Part shown: positions 1 through 11,918 of the stretch, one piece after another
Numbering within the stretch: position 1 is the first letter of the stretch
How the letters are laid out: each line of letters opens with the position of its first letter
Origin: Cylindrobasidium torrendii FP15055 ss-10
Lineage: Eukaryota > Basidiomycota > Agaricomycetes > Agaricales > Physalacriaceae
Assembly: GCA_000934385.1 (NCBI GenBank)
Contig: KN880525.1
Location: 25,139-89,138 of the forward strand
Length of the DNA stretch: 64,000 nucleotides
Direction of reading: 5' to 3'
The notes under the pieces: generated by a model
What the model was told of the DNA's origin: nothing
Seen by the model: the letters and a program-made list of their open reading frames with translations, nothing else
The model's database searches: none
Position numbers and translations under genes: made by a program

Positions 1-79
1 TGTGGGCTTCGTTGCCATCTTTGGAGGAGTGTACATCCTCGTCAAAGCTGAGACGGACATCCTGGGTGCAGAAGGGTAG
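1..79 (+). CDS. C-terminal fragment of a probable membrane protein (partial)
   Basis: Frame 2 is open from the left edge to a TAG at 77-79, giving 26 codons. The peptide is hydrophobic with glycines (GFVAIFGGVYILV) and then a short polar tail, so it reads as a last transmembrane helix plus a cytosolic end. The pattern recalls the last helix of NIPA/DUF803 magnesium-transporter-like proteins, but that is only an impression from 26 residues. The rest of the gene lies left of the window. The fragment could also be chance. Confidence 0.3.
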   Translation, partial: VGFVAIFGGVYILVKAETDILGAEG

Positions 80-869
80 CCATGATGAGAGTAGGCCATT
101 TTGTTGATCTCCACACACGGCCGGGGGCTGGAGGCAATCAAGATGGACATCTCCCAAGATTGGCGTCTTTGGCTTCCTGCGTCCCAGCTGCAGACGAAAA
201 AAGACGCTGGTATTAACCAAAAGGAGCGATAGTACGGTGGGCGCGAGGGCAATGCAGTCAGAGAATGGCAGTGGACGGCGGTAACAAAGCCAACCGACGC
301 GGAAGGTGTCTGTTCGACTGCGGAGTTGTGATGTCATATAATTATCTCCTTTTTGACAGATCATTGGCGCGGTGGAATCACTGTTCAAACGTTCACTGGG
401 AACTCGCGCGTGCATACTCAAACCAGCGCATAGCGTACTGGTACTTACTTACTAGTACAAATATATGTATCTTACTTATGCCAGCTTATACCTATCTTAG
501 AATCCCCTCCTTATAAATTAGTCAAACGTATCAACTGTGAGGTGCAAAGGTGACCATTTGTCGCTGTGTCTCCACCGAGCATACTTAGTTATTAGCACAC
601 GGCCTTACGAACACAGACCTTGACTTCTGGGTTCCAAAGCCATGGCCAACATGCTCGAGACCCGAGTGAAGGCAAAGGGTCGAATTTGATCAAACAGGCA
701 ATAGAGGAAGGCAAGACATCGTTCATTGAAGGGGCAAGTTTAAAGGCGTCGTGCAAAATACTCTAGCGACGGGGAGAAGGTCTACTAATGACAACGCGCA
801 AACGCGAAGAGGGTGGAATAAAGGAGGGAGTCTGCCGCACATTTACTCAATCGCATTGGGAGCACTACT
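80..869. other. Intergenic stretch without a recognisable gene
   Basis: Only short, compositionally random open frames are present on either strand. The stretch should hold the 3' UTR of the partial gene on the left and the 3' UTR of INO1 on the right. No tRNA, repeat or transposon end was seen. Confidence 0.5.
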
Positions 870-2647
870 TTACCAGATCCGGGTCTCCATGAGCAGGTCA
901 CCATTGTTCTCCAAGCCGAGGCATGCCTTCAAGAACGTGTCAAGTGCATTGCGCTGGCGGTTGAGGCTGTTGATGACCTCGGTACCTGTGATGTGTTAGC
1001 AAAGTAGCATACATAACAAGAGGAAGGACGTACCAGGCTTGACGAGGGGCGCCTTGAGCATGTACGAGAGCAGCGACAGCACCGAATACAGTGGCTGGAA
1101 CTCGCCAGAGTCGGCCTTGCGGTACTGAACACGGGTGAGGAGCTCCGTCAGGATGGCAAGATCAATGATGAGGGGCGTCGCAAGCAGGGAGTCCTGTGAA
1201 CTTGGGTCAGCACCAAATGGATAGACAAAATAGAGAGAAACATACCTCGCACTCGTTGAAAATGTTGATGGTCGAGCGGCCACCGCAGAAAATCTCAGAG
1301 TAGTACTCGTCGATAGCACGCTTCGAGTCGCCGACCGCGGGGACATACTTGATGACGACGATGTGGTCGGGATGCTCGCCTTTGCCCTTGCCGCCCTCGG
1401 GACCCTTGTAAAGGAGACGGTTGGCGTCAACCATATCGTCGACGACAGAGCTCTTCGAAATCTCCTTGCTCTTGAACTGGCGCTCCGACGAGAGATTGTG
1501 GCCGTCGTTGTTGCCGAGATGGTTGTACGAAGCAATGGAAAGAGGCTTGATTCCCGCGTTGACGAGGAACTCGGCGAGAACAGACTTGAGCTTCGTCTGG
1601 CCAGACTTGAGGTCATCGCCGCCAATGAAGGACTTGTTGCGCTCCGCAAGCTGGATAACACCGGGCACGAACGTGTTCTGAGGAGCACCGTTGACGAAGG
1701 GCTCTCCTTCGAGTATGGCGGCCACAGCAAAGACGGTGGAGGGAGAGACTTCATTGTGCGACGTCTTGATCGAGTTCAGCAAGTTGTCAGCGGTGTCGTT
1801 GACGCCTGGGATAATGTCACTGTAACGCTCCGTGTTGGCAGTCCAGAAGACAACGACGCGGTCGAGTTTGTTGTCCTGCTTGAAGGCGCGGATATCCTTG
1901 CGAATCTGCTCAAGATGCGCCTGCTTGTCGGTGCCCGCAAGAACGTTGTCAGCGCGACCCTCTTGGTTGGCGGCAATGAAGTCGGGGTAATAGATGGAAG
2001 GCAGGGGCTTCATGGCAGCCATGTGCGGGGCGACTTGACGCTGAAGGTCCCATTCGAGAACCTTGGCGCGCTTCATGGCTTGGTCCATGGGAACACCGGA
2101 GATGTCCCAGCCGCCAAGAACGAGGTCGTTGGGATGGACCATGGGCAGAACGTCGGAGACCGGGACGTGGACGTCCTTGCCGGTGCCAGTCTCGGTGCCG
2201 ATACGAACTGTCGACGCGCGGAGCATGGAACCGATATAGTTGGGCTGCTGGAGGCCATCTTTGGTGTGCCAGGAGATGTTGTGGCGGTTGGCGAGAATGG
2301 TGGCGGTAAGCGTAGTACCGTTGTTGCCACCGAGGCCAATCATCATGAGGCTAGGATGCAGATGAGTACAGAGTAGAAGGAAATGGATGCCCGACGTACC
2401 CAGTCTTGGAGGGGGCGCGCTTGGTCTGGAATTCGAACGACTCCTGAGTGGGGTTGATGAGGAGCTGGCCGTTGTTGAGGGTGACATTGGCACCACGGTT
2501 GGTGTACTTGGCCGTGATGTGGTCGTCGGTATAGGAAGTGAGGTCGGATTGAACGACGAGGGAGTGGGGCCGGCGAGCGGCGGTGGGATGGACGGGGAGG
2601 ATGCCCTCGAGCTCGGACTCGGGAGTGTTATAGCCAGAGGAAACCAT
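870..2647 (-). CDS. INO1: Inositol-3-phosphate synthase
   Basis: Converts glucose-6-phosphate to 1D-myo-inositol-3-phosphate with NAD+, the first and committed step of inositol synthesis for phosphatidylinositol. Four exons on the minus strand, 2647-2400, 2350-1246, 1193-1034 and 985-870, add up to 543 codons including stop, a normal length for fungal Ino1. Family signatures are clear: the NAD-binding loop GLGGNNGTT reappears only after joining exons 1 and 2; [32 protein letters not shown] and [10 protein letters not shown] follow. The three introns are 49, 52 and 48 nt. All junctions restore frame and homology, so the model is firm. A UAS-INO-like decamer lies about 530 bp upstream of the start codon. 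Confidence 0.97.
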
Positions 2648-4165
2648 ATTAGATAGATAAATTGTCCTGAGGATATTGGGTTTTTAAAGTGTTATCAAAA
2701 AGCCGGCAGAGGTGTGTTTGCTGCCGCGGTGAGAGTTGTGAGTGCTGCAAAGCTGATTCGAGTACATGCACAACGAGTGGCGACTCGTAGAAGAGGTTGA
2801 TGAACGGAGAGTGTTGAACGGTGCGAGCGACGGTAGTGGTTCGTGGTAGAGAAGGAATGGGCCGTCCGAGTACCTATATAGTCCCCCAATTTCAATCTCC
2901 GATAGCCAAATAACTGGGGACATTTCCAATCCGTTTTCACGTCAGAATGCATCGATAACAGCACGAGGCGGCGACAACACGTACGAAGACGCGTGTTTGT
3001 CGTACCACTCGCGGGGAAACCTAGGCAGATGAACTGAACGCAGATCACTACACCGCGTCGTACAAGCACCGTCCAAGCGCGTCGCCCGCCTCTCCAGATA
3101 CTGCACAGCGCAGAGCTCGTCCCTAGCATACCCCTGTCGGCTGCCCTGCCCTGCCCATGGCACACACCCAATGCCACATGAAATTCGATCGCGCTGCAGG
3201 GGTAATTATTCGGCAATCCGCCTCGTTATGCATATGGCGTTGAGCGTGCCCCCTTGCCGCTCAGTATGTAAAAACCGATTCCAAGCAGCCCACTTCCGCG
3301 CGCACACCTCGCTAGAACGAGGGATCCCATTGAAAAAGCTCCATTGACCACCCTGATCTCATCCCAGAAAAGCTATTGCAGCGCGTTGGTTGCACGCGTC
3401 GATGTGTACTAACAGGCTCCAAAGCAGCATTCAACCGTAAGTGTAGTCCATACGAATTCAATTGTCGTCAACCCCCGAGTTGAAGACGTTTTCGCGTCTG
3501 AAGATGGTTGTCGACTACCTCACTCTCGACTTAGTTCACTCACCCTCATGTATGCGCAGTTGAGATCAAGCTTCTGTTTGCTTACGACGAAAATATCCAC
3601 CTTTCATCCATTGAAATTGGTACCATCTTTTTATATCCCTCCCGTTTTTGACTTTCTGTCCATGTTGGACATCGACAAGCGTGCTGCACCTCTATACTAT
3701 GGCATCAGTGATCCCGTATCTCGTCGTTCTCAAAGTAGCGAGTCGTCACGCTCGGAATCACTGCTGGCCTCTCTTAATGCTCCAGCTCAGTGGCAAGGCT
3801 GCATTACTACTGTTATTCATCGAAAATCCAGCTTCTCCCTCACCATGATAGGCTCTGGCTTGCGGCAGTACCGTCTTTCTCGGAAGCGGAGAGCGAGGCT
3901 ATGGCGATTACAACCGCACTTTTGTCTTTGTACAAGGTGTAGCCTGATATGGTATGTGATGAGTGTGAGGGTCAAACAATGCGGGCGACTGACTAATCCG
4001 CTCCCCTGATCGCGATCGTAAGTCCGTGTCAACTCTGCGGGCGAGCTGCCGGAAGGCTCGGATAGAATGAGGACGATCGCAATGGTTATTGGTAAAGATG
4101 GACGAAAGCTTATGCAGGGAACAGATATATGTATTTACACTTTTGTTCTTACATTGTTATGATTA
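2648..4165. other. INO1 upstream region and gap before malic enzyme
   Basis: About 1.5 kb between the INO1 start and the malic enzyme stop, both genes reading on the minus strand. It must contain the INO1 promoter and 5' UTR. Short open frames around 3548-4009 on the plus strand change frame repeatedly and match nothing recognised; a residual or unrecognised spliced gene at 3650-3950 cannot be excluded. Confidence 0.4.
3175..3184. promoter_or_regulatory. UAS-INO (ICRE)-like decamer
   Basis: CACATGAAAT fits all ten positions of the inositol/choline-responsive element (reverse complement of WYTTCAYRTG) bound by the Ino2/Ino4 bHLH pair in budding yeast. It sits 528 bp upstream of the INO1 start codon. 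The degenerate motif is expected about twice by chance in 64 kb, so location is the main support. Whether basidiomycetes use this element is not shown by the sequence. Confidence 0.35.
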
Positions 4166-6338
4166 CTACAGCGAGGACCTTGTCTCTGACGGGAGAGGAT
4201 TCCACATTTTGCTCTTCACCCATTCCGACAGCTCCGCGTCTTTCATGCTCCTCAGTTCCGGGGAACGATCTACGCCCTGCATAGTAGACTAGTCAGATAA
4301 ACACCAGACATCGGACGCGTTCCCCTTACCTCTTTCTGAGCCGACCGAATGACAGTAGTTGCAATTTGTACACTTATGGATCGAACTAGAGTCGAGTTAG
4401 CGAGACTTGCTTTTACGAAGGAAAGATCGCGTACTTCTCTCGATGCGTGGATAGAGCAACCCGCAATCACGTTCTTCTGGAGTAAGGGAGTCCGCTAATC
4501 CCAAAGACGCTGCTTCGACCATCGAGTCCGTCACGCTCCGCGTACGAGACAGGATGCAGCCCAATCCGAGGCCTGTTTGACAGTGAGTGGGAATGCGTCA
4601 ATGAAGAAACAATCATACCAGGGAAAATATACATGTTGTTGCCTTGGCCGGCATGAAGCATCTTTCCGTCATGTTGAATCGCGTCAAATGGGGACCCGGA
4701 CGCAAACAACACACGGCCATTGGAGTGCTCAACAGCGCTCTTGAACGTGCATTCGCTGAGTCGGACGGGATTGGAGAGAGGAAAGATAATAGGCCTCGGG
4801 TTGTTGGCCGCCATCGCTTGGATAACACCAGGGCTAAAGGCGTCCTGCAGCCAATTAGGTTAGTCGATACTCAATATCTACGGAATGCCAATACTCACAG
4901 AAATCGTCGACAGACCCAGGAGAGCAGTCGGCTTCACGTAGTTGATAATGTCGACGAGGTCGGTCATCCGAGGTCCTTCATAATCGCGACGGGAAAAGCC
5001 TGGATTGCATTAGATGCAGTATATCTTGCTCTCGATCTGAACCTACATTGTTTGTGATTGGGGAGCTTTCCGCGTGTATTGAACACCAAGCCCTGCGAGT
5101 CGACCAACCAAATGCGCTCACGAGCTTCTTCTGTAGACAGGCCTTGGATCGTGAAGAAGCTCATGAGTTGCATCGCGACTCCAACACCTGCAGACCCCGC
5201 CCCGAAGAATAGGATCCTATGGTCACTGAGCGCGCGCCCAGATGCGGCCGAGCTAAGCTTGGCGGCGTTGGTGAATCCGCTGAGAACGACGGCTCCCGTC
5301 CCCTGGATATCGTCGTTGAGCACGGGATAGCGGTGTCGATATCGTTCCAAGTATTGGAATGCGTTGTCGGTGGAGAAATCCTAGAGGGCAGACGTTCAAT
5401 GCATATATGACGGCTGATGGGAGACCATTGTCCAACCTCAAATTGAACGATGACCTTGGGGAAGGTCGCTGCCATGGCTGCCATAAACTCGTCCATAAAT
5501 TCTTTCATCTCTGAGTCGGACACGCGCTTTTGTCGCAGACCTAAGTAGAAGGGGTCATCCAAATATTTCTGTGTGTTAGTGCCAAGGTCGAGGCATATAG
5601 GTAGGGTCGAATTTGGGCGGACGCTGCAGAGATATTAGGAAGGAGGTTTGTACATGTTATGTCAATCTTAACGCACCCAGCCCCAGCAATGTATAGAGCG
5701 AGTTTTCCTGCACTAATAGGCATTCCATTAACACCGAGGTCACCAAGTCCCAGGATGCGCGAGCCTGTAGGTAAATCAGTGAACACCTCCTGGACAGTCC
5801 ACGATGAGACAGACCGTCAGTCACCACGCTAATGCGCGCATCATCGACCGACTTCCAGCTCTTGAGTACGCCTTGAATGTTGCCTTTATCTTTGATAGAG
5901 ATGAACTATTGCGCAAACGGTGAGCGGGTTGAATGTAACATGAGCAAAATACTGACAAGGCCCTCGGGGCGCCGGTAGATATTGGAGTACTGTAGACAAG
6001 CGTCGCCAACTGTGGGAGTGTAGATGATAGGCGTGAATTCGCCCATGTTCGTGAGACACAGGCGGTAAAACATGGCGGGGTCCTGTTCTTTCAGCATTGA
6101 AAGGTAGATGTATTTCTCGATAGGTGTCGTCTTTGAGCGCAGCTGGAACAAACAACGCTCGGCATGGATCTTGTCGTTCATGATGGGTGGGACCATCCCA
6201 TTGAACTTGTTGCTGGACGGCTCTGTTTGTGAATGAGCGTCACTGTGACCGGGGACTGTCAGAAAGAGATTGACCTTGGGATTGAAGCTTTCGCAGTGGG
6301 ACACCATTGAGCGGGATGAGCGGGAGTGTAATCGCCAT
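4166..6338 (-). CDS. NAD(P)-dependent malic enzyme
   Basis: Oxidative decarboxylation of malate to pyruvate. After splicing, the chain shows the malic N-terminal domain (GMVPPI, KTTPIEKYIYL, FTPIIYTPTVGDACLQYSN, RRPEGL, then VVTDGSRILGLGDLGVNGM) followed by the NAD-binding domain (NDDIQGTGAVVLSG, ILFFGAGSAGVGVA, GRVLFASGSPF, GQGNNMYIFPG). The C-terminus is rebuilt across three introns (GLLYPRIERIRSISVQIA, then AQKEGVDRSPELRS) to a TAG at 4166-4168. The start chosen, at 6338 (MAITLPLIPLNG), lines up with the usual N-terminus only if a 34-nt intron (6223-6256) is removed. The true 5' end may lie further upstream, so compartment (cytosol or mitochondrion) is unresolved. Confidence 0.93.
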
Positions 6339-6980
6339 TGGGTAGTCGGGAGCTTGTCGAGGCGCAGCGGCAGTACGATTGTATTACTGTAGGGTTAAAT
6401 ACCTGGCTGTCATTTCCCACGGCAGTAAGCATGAAAATTGACTCGGTCTGGTCTCTGGAGTGGACGGCATACGTGATCAATGCTTCCTGTTCAGCGGATG
6501 GCTTTGCGGCACCCCTCTTGAATTTCGGGTTTCGCGCCGTGAATAGAGCCTCGACAAATGGAGTGAAGTGAAATTCACATTGTTCGGCGTTCCGTGAGGA
6601 GGGGCTTCCGAGCTCCTTACTTCCTGCTTTCATGCAGTACTTCGCCTCGTTGGTCTATACAGATCCGGCAGCTACTCGTTGCGCTACTATAGCGTTAGTA
6701 AGAACTGCATAATGTTGCAGAGATGTAGGAAAAAACAACTCAGCAAGACACCATAGCTGGAGCTCCCGGATCGAAGGGACGGGCACCCGAACGGGTGGAA
6801 ATCAAGTTCCGCTTCTCAGGTGAAGCCTCAGCCTGAAATTCGGCGGCTTAGCGCCGAGAGGCAAGAAATTCCAGTACCATGATATGTAACAACGAGGGCA
6901 GACGCACTGACTTGTTAAAATTGACAGAGTACACAACAATCGAGTGGGGGATAAAGGTACAGCCTCACCGCCACCAGCAC
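6339..6980. other. Gap with an unexplained open stretch
   Basis: Between malic enzyme and tubulin cofactor C. On the minus strand about 85 codons are open below 6633 (beginning MKAGSKELGS, containing NPKFKRGAAKPSAEQEALI). It is not part of any malic enzyme domain I recognise. It could be an N-terminal extension exon of malic enzyme, a small separate gene, or chance. Confidence 0.3.
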
Positions 6981-8071
6981 TCATAATCTAGATCCAGGCA
7001 GGAGGGCTTTCAATGTTGCGTCCAAGTCTTCAGTCCTAGTCAGTGACCAGTCGAGGACACTGTCCTCTTCTCGTAAGGCGCTCCAGTTTGGCGAAGGGGT
7101 TTGCTTGATATGCGAAAAATCCTGTACCGCTAAATGTGTACTATCCTGCAGCTGGAGAGGGTAAGGATCTTACATGCTAAGCTAAGTCTTCCTTACCGAT
7201 TCGCCAGGAGCCAGAGAGATGGGATAGCTTGTAAAGCGAATGTTCGAGCAGTGCTCAATAATAGGCTGCGATTGTATCGACAAATAGACGTCGATATCAT
7301 GCGAGGTGTGCATTCGAAACTAGGGATGGTCAGTCGGAGAAATGTCCTAGAGGGAGTATGCAGACCTGATGGCAGCCTACAACCACAATAGAATTTTCCA
7401 TGTCATGTATCATTGTGGTTGACTGGAGATGCGGCAAAAGAAGGATAGAGTCTCGCACATTGTGGACATGGACTGCAGATATGGCATAACCTAGTAAGTC
7501 AACGACACAGCTAGTTAAGTTGGAGATCGATATGTCTGTTGTGCGGCCAACTGGATGGTCGATGTGTACAATTTCGTGAACACGGTCGGCAATAGTAACG
7601 ATAGCTTCGTCGGAGCGCTCCTTTGTCGAAGGGGAAACCGAAGTTGTAGCCTTAGCAGAGGCAGGCGTTGTCTTGGGCGCAGCAGCTTTCCGTTTGAAAG
7701 AAAACTTGGAAGTAGGCTGGGAAGTCTTTCGCAATGATTCGACGGAGGCCTCGAGTTCCTTCAATTGCTAAGAAAATCACTTAGTCTGAGGACGCATGCC
7801 TAAGGAAGGAAACCGACAGCTTCGTAGCCTTTTCTGTCGTAGGATGGGAGTGAATCCATAGATTCCGCAAGACTCTTCGATAATTTTGTAACCTCAGCTG
7901 CTAGAACAGCTAATACATCGTTGGAGACGCCCTGAGGAGACTTGGCAGCGTCGTTCACTCTAGCAAAGAGACCTTGCAAGTGTGAGGCAGAATGCCACAT
8001 TTGACAGATAAGCACCGACTGGAGGCATCGGAAACAAACGATTCGTTGAACTCTCGTACAAAGGCGGACAT
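6981..8071 (-). CDS. TBCC: Tubulin-folding cofactor C
   Basis: Cofactor C acts in the last step of tubulin heterodimer assembly, triggering GTP hydrolysis on beta-tubulin in the cofactor D/E supercomplex. The N-terminal part is helical (MSAFVREFNESF, LFARVNDAAKSP, LKELEASVESLRK), followed by a lysine-rich linker. The C-terminal C-CAP beta-helix domain is well marked: SILLLPHLQSTTMIHDMENSIVV, then across an intron FRMHTSHDIDVYLSIQSQPIIEHCSNIRF. The last exon, 7121-6981, encodes DFSHIKQTPSPNW and ends with TGA; it is joined after an intron bounded by GTAAGG and GTACAG. Two introns use the donor GTCGGT. The product is about 290 residues, close to the family length. The gene diverges from the TAF8-type gene with 292 bp between start codons. 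Confidence 0.92.
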
Positions 8072-8363
8072 GATGGTTCAGTGGAGATTGGATATCACAC
8101 GTGGTACGGTCACTAATTGCCTAGCACGAAATTGAAAACCGTATCCCTCACTTTTGCCAGTGTCAGTTGTCCATCAAAGGCCTTTCAGCTCGCTGCTAAC
8201 TCCAAGCGTTTAGGCCCTGCTACAGGGTAGAACCTGGATATTTCACGGCCGCCACTGATCTCCCGTTGGGCGTAGCCAAGCGCCGCCAAACAAGTTTGCT
8301 ACCACCATCATCGTCGCCTATACCGCGACGACGCCGATACCGTCTGTCCTTTAATTGTCCTCG

Positions 8364-10007
8364 ATGGAAAATGCCTCCCAGAAATTGCTGGAATCCGCCA
8401 CCTACAAGACGTTACACGCCGTGGGCTTTTCACGTTCAACAACGCAAACGACGACAGTCCTTACCGACCTCTTGTCCCGCTACCTGACGCTGTTAACATC
8501 GACGGCGGCGAAGTACGCAAACCATGCGGATAGAACACGCCTGACGCCGCAAGATGCAATTTCTGCACTCAACGAGCTCGGTGTCAACCTTGAGGAGCTT
8601 ATGGACTTTGGCAAGTCAGAGGGACTAGAGCTAAACCGATATGCCATTAGCTCTATGCGCAGGATTGAGGATTTGCATGAATTCCGAGGTATTATGCGTT
8701 GAGTTTGTCAACGGCGAGCGCCGCTGACGCCTCAGATAGCTCAATTGAACGATGGCCTGAAACAGGACTATGACGACGTTATACCTCTTGTATACGCGCC
8801 ATATGATAGCGAGGATGAAGCAGAGGAGGATAGCGAAGACGAAGACGAAGATGTGGAAATGGCGGAACCTGCGAGCGTGAAACCGCTCGAGCACACCCCA
8901 ATGGAGGTCGACGTGCCGCTGCGTGGGCCGCGCCCCATCGAACCACTTCCAATCCTACCACTCTCGCCAATCTCAAATCCTGCCTCTCCTACCTACAGGA
9001 AACGACATCGACCAGTGGACTGGGACCCGCCAGAACACGTGCCCGAATTCCTGCCACCATTCCCAACTATGGAGGACGCGCCTCCTCCCTCCCCGCAAGC
9101 AGAAGCCGTGCCAGAGCCTATACAGCAACAGCAACAAGCGGCCCCGGCAGAGGCATTGACCTCGCTTGCTGGCGCTGACTGGCTAATGCCGGTACCATAC
9201 AACCAGTCGTCATTGGCCTCTCAGCCAGAATTCCACCTTCCTGCCCACCTTCCTTCACCAGAGCCCCGAGAGCCGAAGCTTCCTACGCCAAAGGCTGACC
9301 AGGCGCTTATTGGCGCGTATCATCATGTGCTTACCCACCGCCAGTCTACCAACACAACAGCAAATGGGAACCCTCTTCGCCACAAGGTCGCGATGGCTCT
9401 GCTGTCCCTAGCCCAGAATACGACACGATGGGATGTCCCCGATACTTTGTTCTCCAATATGACCTCCAATCAGGCGCGAGTGACTGCCATGGGTCCAGCA
9501 CATCCCATAGCACTTGGTGATAGCCACGGCGCCCAAGTCATGAAGAACAACAAAGATTTCAAATTTCCCACTGTCACACAACGCACTGTCGTTGCACCCG
9601 ACAAGCTCACAAGCGTCGTAAGCCAGCCGTCTTCGCGGTTGCCAGACCTATCCAAGCTCGTATTACCAGTACGTTGGCTGTCCAGTATTCTGTTCTCGCG
9701 TTCTGACTGTGTCTAGCCTAAAATCTACGCGCGCGCGACCCGTCTGGCACATCCGCCTGTGCTTATTGCTGACAACAAACCGTTGACTTACGGCCAGAGT
9801 ATACCTGCGCCATGGAATTTGGGTCCAATCGAGAAGGACAAGAAGGACGATCCACCGCGTGTGCTGCCCGACGCTAGGTTGTTTGCGACATGGGAGAGCG
9901 AAGCCAAAAACTATTGGGAGCCGCTTAAGGGCAATCGACCGCGGGCAAAGACACTCACACTCACAACCTCATCCTCTAGGAATTCGGGGTGGGGAGGTAC
10001 CAATTAA
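8364..10007 (+). CDS. TAF8: TFIID subunit TAF8-type, bromodomain-associated histone fold
   Basis: The first ~100 residues form a bromodomain-associated histone fold (LLESATYKTLHAVGF, LTDLLSRYLTLL, RLTPQDAISALNELGVNLEEL). After an acidic run (EDEAEEDSEDEDEDVEM) comes the proline-rich signature WDPPEHVPEFLPPFP, typical of TAF8 and the related TAF3/SPT7 group. The remaining ~300 residues are low complexity (Q and P runs). Exon 1 ends at 8691; a 48-nt intron with acceptor at 8738-8739 restores HEFRAQLNDGLKQ; a second intron begins at 9670 and exon 3 runs to TAA at 10005-10007. Inferred role: histone-fold partner of TAF10 in TFIID. TAF3 is the main alternative; no PHD finger is present. Confidence 0.85.
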
Positions 10008-10582
10008 ATGGACTACTTTCATTGCTCGTTTGGAAGGCTCGACATATATCTACTGATCCTATTGCTATCGTGTGTAGTTATGTTATTGACTTATTGTACT
10101 GTTATTACATTGTGTCTTCTGACTAATCCGGATGCCATCAAAGTCCCTCAAGAAATACTAGTTTGATGTGCCAATGGATAACCGTCTGCTGGGACTGTCC
10201 AACTCGAATTCTACACTGCGCAAGCAAGGCGTCGGTATGGTGAACAAGAAACAGCGTGTAGCAAGTGCGCGCTCGGCGGGGAAGCTGCGTCGAAACGGAA
10301 CGTTACTCTCCGTTGCTTCTGTCGTTTGCCGTCGCCCCCAACTTGCAACAAGAAACGACCTCACTTTATCGTATTTTCTTCAGCCCAGTAATATAGTTCT
10401 GCCTCTCGCCAAGACCAGCTTAATTCGAATAAAGGGTTGAGCTTGTCAAGGTCGAGAGGAAGATCGCCGACTGCCAGCACCTTACTATTACTAAGCAACT
10501 CTTTGTCTACCAAATGGAGCAAGCTAATAACTTCGGTCATACTGTCGGGGGCCGGGGCTCCTCCCACTGTTGCCGGTGTTGG
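10008..10582. other. Intergenic, no clear gene
   Basis: A 60-codon minus-strand frame near 10540-10361 (MTEVISLLHLVDKELL) looks mildly protein-like but connects to nothing. The plus strand shows only serine-rich frames antisense to it. No call is made. Confidence 0.3.
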
Positions 10583-10856
10583 TCAAGCCGCTTCCCTCCC
10601 CATGATCACTGTCTGTCGGAGCTTTATGGACTCAACTTCATCGCCTTCATCGGCACTGTCCTCAGCCTCTGAGCTGCAAATTATTTTCACTGATTGCTGA
10701 TACGCTCGTTTTTCTCTACTACAGCGACAAATTAGCCATGAAACCTTCGTCGAACTCAGACGGATTGACGTGCTTGATTGGTGCAAACGCCAATGGGACG
10801 ATATTCCTGCCTTTGTCGACGACTCCGATAACCAGCTGGCTTCCCAACAAAGCATC
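10583..10856 (-). CDS. Possible small two-exon gene, unknown
   Basis: On the minus strand a frame starting MDALLGSQLVIGVVDKG continues NPSEFDE and then, if an intron of about 60 nt with GT..AG ends is removed, VKIICSSEAEDSADEGDE and IKLRQTVIMGREAA to a stop. The acidic serine-rich stretch and good junction suggest coding sequence. However, no family is recognised and the product is only about 75 residues. It may be part of a longer gene, a decayed remnant, or chance. Confidence 0.25.
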
Positions 10857-10982
10857 CATATAATATACAGTATACGATTTTCTGCTAAACACGATGTAGT
10901 ATGTATTCCGACGGTGTATCCTAGTAATATATTTTATCAAATCCCAGTCAGGTGTCGAGGCCGTTACAAACCAATTTGGAGT

Positions 10983-11918
10983 TTATGATACGCATGCTTC
11001 TCCGCCTGCTATCTTATGGCCTGAGAACGAACCAACAGCCACATTTCCTTCCAGAAGGACGGATGTAGGTATGGGGGCAATGGGCGGCCGACGAAGTGCC
11101 CCGTCCAGCTTGTGCAAGGAGGAAGGAGATACCGAAGGGGAGATTTTTGGCGCGGGGGTGGGCACCGACGGTGTGGGAGGTATGTATGCTGGGCTCGAAG
11201 TGGGCGTCGGAGAACCGGAGAGCATGACAGCGTCCAGCTCTTCATCTTCCGCCTCCAGAATCAATGGTGATGTCAAAGGCGCTGCAGAAGAAGATACGCT
11301 TCTCTGACTGGGAGTCTCTGGCACGGATGAAGATGGGACAGCTGGGTTATCGACAGGCGCAGCGGCATCTCGCGCGAGATCGTCCACGATGGTTCGAATT
11401 CTCTCTTCTGCAGCAGCGGACAACAGTTCTGTGCTCCAACGCGTGATGGGTGCGATGTCCACCAAGTAGTCGCGGTCCTGGTCGATCGCGTCTGGTGTCA
11501 TTGGTAGTACCAACGAGGCACTTGGTCCACAAGTCCTCTGGTAAATGGATAGTTTTGTTCCGAAGGCGCTAAGCCCAACTATACTCGCGTTTGGACAGAT
11601 ATCTAGCCACAATCAGATTTAAAGCACGAGAATTGCAGATGTCGTACCGGCCATGTCGCTCAGACGCTCCCGCATTCTCCTGTCCTTTTCAGCACGCTTC
11701 GACTTGATGCCAAGGTCTTCCACCGGTGAAACGTCAACCACCATTACTGGCTTTCCGTGATATTGAACTTCGAAGGTCGCACGGCCATGATTGTTCAGTG
11801 GGACGACGCAGAACGCGCTCTCAACCGGGAACAGTCCTGAGAGTAGTTTGTTGTAAGCGCCAGATAGAGGAGACGAAGTGAATGCCTCGAGAACAGAACC
11901 GGGCCATGTTGATGCCAT
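10983..11918 (-). CDS. Hypothetical protein, serine/proline-rich C-terminus
   Basis: Two exons, with the junction at about 11646-11599 where GCC-G joins AT to give RLSDMADICPNASIVGLSAFG. The N-terminal ~190 residues look folded (ESAFCVVPLNNHGRATFEVQYHGKPVMVVDV, then KLSIYQRTCGPSASLVLP, RDYLVDIAPITRWSTELLSAAAEERI). The C-terminal ~110 residues are disordered and rich in S, P and T (PTPTSSPAYIPPTPSVPTP). The pattern of a compact N-terminal domain with a restriction-fold-like VVPLNN...VVDV beta hairpin is seen in many conserved basidiomycete proteins of unknown role. I do not recognise the family. The ATG at 11918 is the first in frame. Confidence 0.75.

Noticed and set aside
1363..2376. Long open frame (337 codons) on the plus strand
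   Set aside because: It is exactly antisense to the main INO1 exon and mirrors its codon bias; no independent motif.
3548..4009. 153-codon plus-strand frame upstream of INO1
   Set aside because: Protein-like segments lie in different frames without usable introns; nothing recognised.
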